Shown: positions 5,036-5,859 of the stretch, in pieces
How positions within the stretch are numbered: the first letter of the stretch is position 1
Layout: the number at the start of each line of letters is the position of its first letter
Assembly: GCA_002327415.1 (NCBI GenBank)
Contig: DCVU01000058.1
Span: forward strand, 1,931-7,789
Origin: Smithella sp. UBA2180
GTDB taxonomy: Bacteria > Desulfobacterota > Syntrophia > Syntrophales > Smithellaceae
DNA: 5,859 bases
Direction of reading: 5' to 3'
Position numbers and translations under genes: made by a program
The notes under the pieces: generated by a model
What the model saw: only the letters and a program-made list of their open reading frames with translations
What the model was told of the DNA's origin: nothing
The model's database searches: none

Positions 5036-5859
5036 ATGATTCATCCCCGATTAATTGAAGCCATGAAAAGACCTGATTTTTATCCTCATAAGCCGGTGGA
5101 GGTTGAATTCATTGAGACGCACATTTCTTATATCTTCCTTGCCGGAGATCTTGTTTATAAAGTTAAGAAACCGGTTAAATTTGATTTTCTCGATTTCACC
5201 AGCGTAAAAAAAAGAAAATTCTATTGCGAAGAGGAGATAAGATTAAACAGACGTCTTGCCCCCAACACATATATGGATGTCGTGGCCATATCTCTGGATG
5301 CCCGGGGAAATATCACACTCGACAAAGGAGTTGAAGTTGTTGATTATGCCGTGCTAATGAAAAAACTCCCCGTCGACAGAATGCTCAAAACATTACTTTC
5401 CCAAGGGCTTGCCGATGAGAAAACAATGGACAATCTGGCCGAAAAAATCGCTGCTTTTCATCGGCGGGCTCAAACCGGCGGCCACATTGACGAAATGGGA
5501 AACATTGAAAATATCCGTCACAACAGCGAGGAAAATTTCGCCGAAACAATAAATCAGATCAATGTCACAATTCCCGGTTACCAGTATAATTTTATCAAAG
5601 ACTACGCTGAAAAATTTCTTAACGAAAACGAATCTCTCTTCGAGAAAAGAATTGCCGATCATAAGATCAGGGATTGCCACGGCGATTTGCACCTGGAACA
5701 TATCTGTGTCGCCGATGAAATAATCATTTTTGACTGTATTGAATTCAACGAGCGTTTCCGGTGCGGCGATGTCGTGGAAGATGTGGCTTTCTTAACGATG
5801 GATATTGATTTTAACGGTTACTCTCACTACGCTGACGCTTTTATAGAATCCTATACCAA
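5036..5859 (+). CDS. Aminoglycoside phosphotransferase-like kinase domain protein, COG2187 type (3' end outside window)
   Basis: The open frame gives 274 residues before the window ends. It resembles the N-terminal domain of COG2187 proteins, which often carry a C-terminal P-loop gluconate-kinase-like domain (COG0645) and reach about 500 residues; that second domain would lie beyond the window. Seen here are a nucleotide-binding-like strand with lysines, LVYKVKKPVKFDFLDF (residues 39-54), EEEIRLNRRLAPNTY (65-79), VLMKKLP (106-112), the Brenner-type motif CHGDLHLEHIC (214-224) and FDCIEFNERFRCGDVVEDVAFL (232-253), whose FDCIEF holds the metal-binding Asp. In classic aminoglycoside kinases the motif is HGDxxxxN; here His takes the Asn position. 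The substrate is unknown and antibiotic resistance should not be assumed. The ATG at 5036 has AAGGA 6 nt upstream. It is divergent from the RAYT remnant. No signal peptide is seen. Confidence 0.87.
   Translation, partial: MIHPRLIEAMKRPDFYPHKPVEVEFIETHISYIFLAGDLVYKVKKPVKFDFLDFTSVKKRKFYCEEEIRLNRRLAPNTYMDVVAISLDARGNITLDKGVEVVDYAVLMKKLPVDRMLKTLLSQGLADEKTMDNLAEKIAAFHRRAQTGGHIDEMGNIENIRHNSEENFAETINQINVTIPGYQYNFIKDYAEKFLNENESLFEKRIADHKIRDCHGDLHLEHICVADEIIIFDCIEFNERFRCGDVVEDVAFLTMDIDFNGYSHYADAFIESYT

Noticed and set aside
5393..5701. Minus-strand open frame of 102 codons.
   Set aside because: It is the antisense shadow of the COG2187-type gene, which has a ribosome-binding site and conserved motifs.

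Overview
This window looks like ordinary chromosome from a moderately AT-leaning Gram-negative bacterium. The gene set is a nadK-recN pair, an RdgC-like protein, a DUF374 acyltransferase and a COG2187-type kinase, together with a REP-associated transposase remnant. That mix would fit a deltaproteobacterium (Desulfobacterota, for example Syntrophales-like). This taxonomic guess is inference from gene content; no marker gene in the window settles it.

Layout. Bases 1-2298 hold a minus-strand operon: nadK (1396-2298) followed by recN, whose start overlaps the nadK end by 11 bp and which runs off the left edge of the window. Divergent from it, after a 176-bp AT-rich spacer with a plausible promoter, is an RdgC-family gene (2475-3545, plus). 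This converges on a DUF374 lysophospholipid-acyltransferase-like gene (3591-4241, minus). The 45 bp between the two stop codons is almost filled by an imperfect hairpin that could terminate both.

Upstream of the DUF374 gene, on the same strand, is a decayed REP-associated tyrosine transposase (RAYT, about 4263-4791). Three copies or part-copies of a 28-bp GTAG...CTAC palindrome sit just before its start, inside its coding region (there a perfect 34-bp palindrome) and across its stop codon. The transposase is broken at least once by a frameshift. Its expected catalytic-tyrosine motif also lies out of frame, so the protein is very probably inactive.

A further spacer leads to a plus-strand gene at 5036 that leaves the right edge. 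It encodes the kinase-like N-terminal domain of a COG2187/COG0645-type bifunctional aminoglycoside-phosphotransferase-like/P-loop protein.

How the genes relate. NadK makes NADP; RecN is an SMC-like repair ATPase; RdgC binds DNA and modulates RecA in the species where it has been studied. The left half is therefore a small cofactor and DNA-repair neighbourhood. The DUF374 gene points to envelope lipid metabolism. The RAYT/REP block is the only mobile or accessory part. I found no clear sign of a wholly new system; the most interesting material is the REP/RAYT decay structure.
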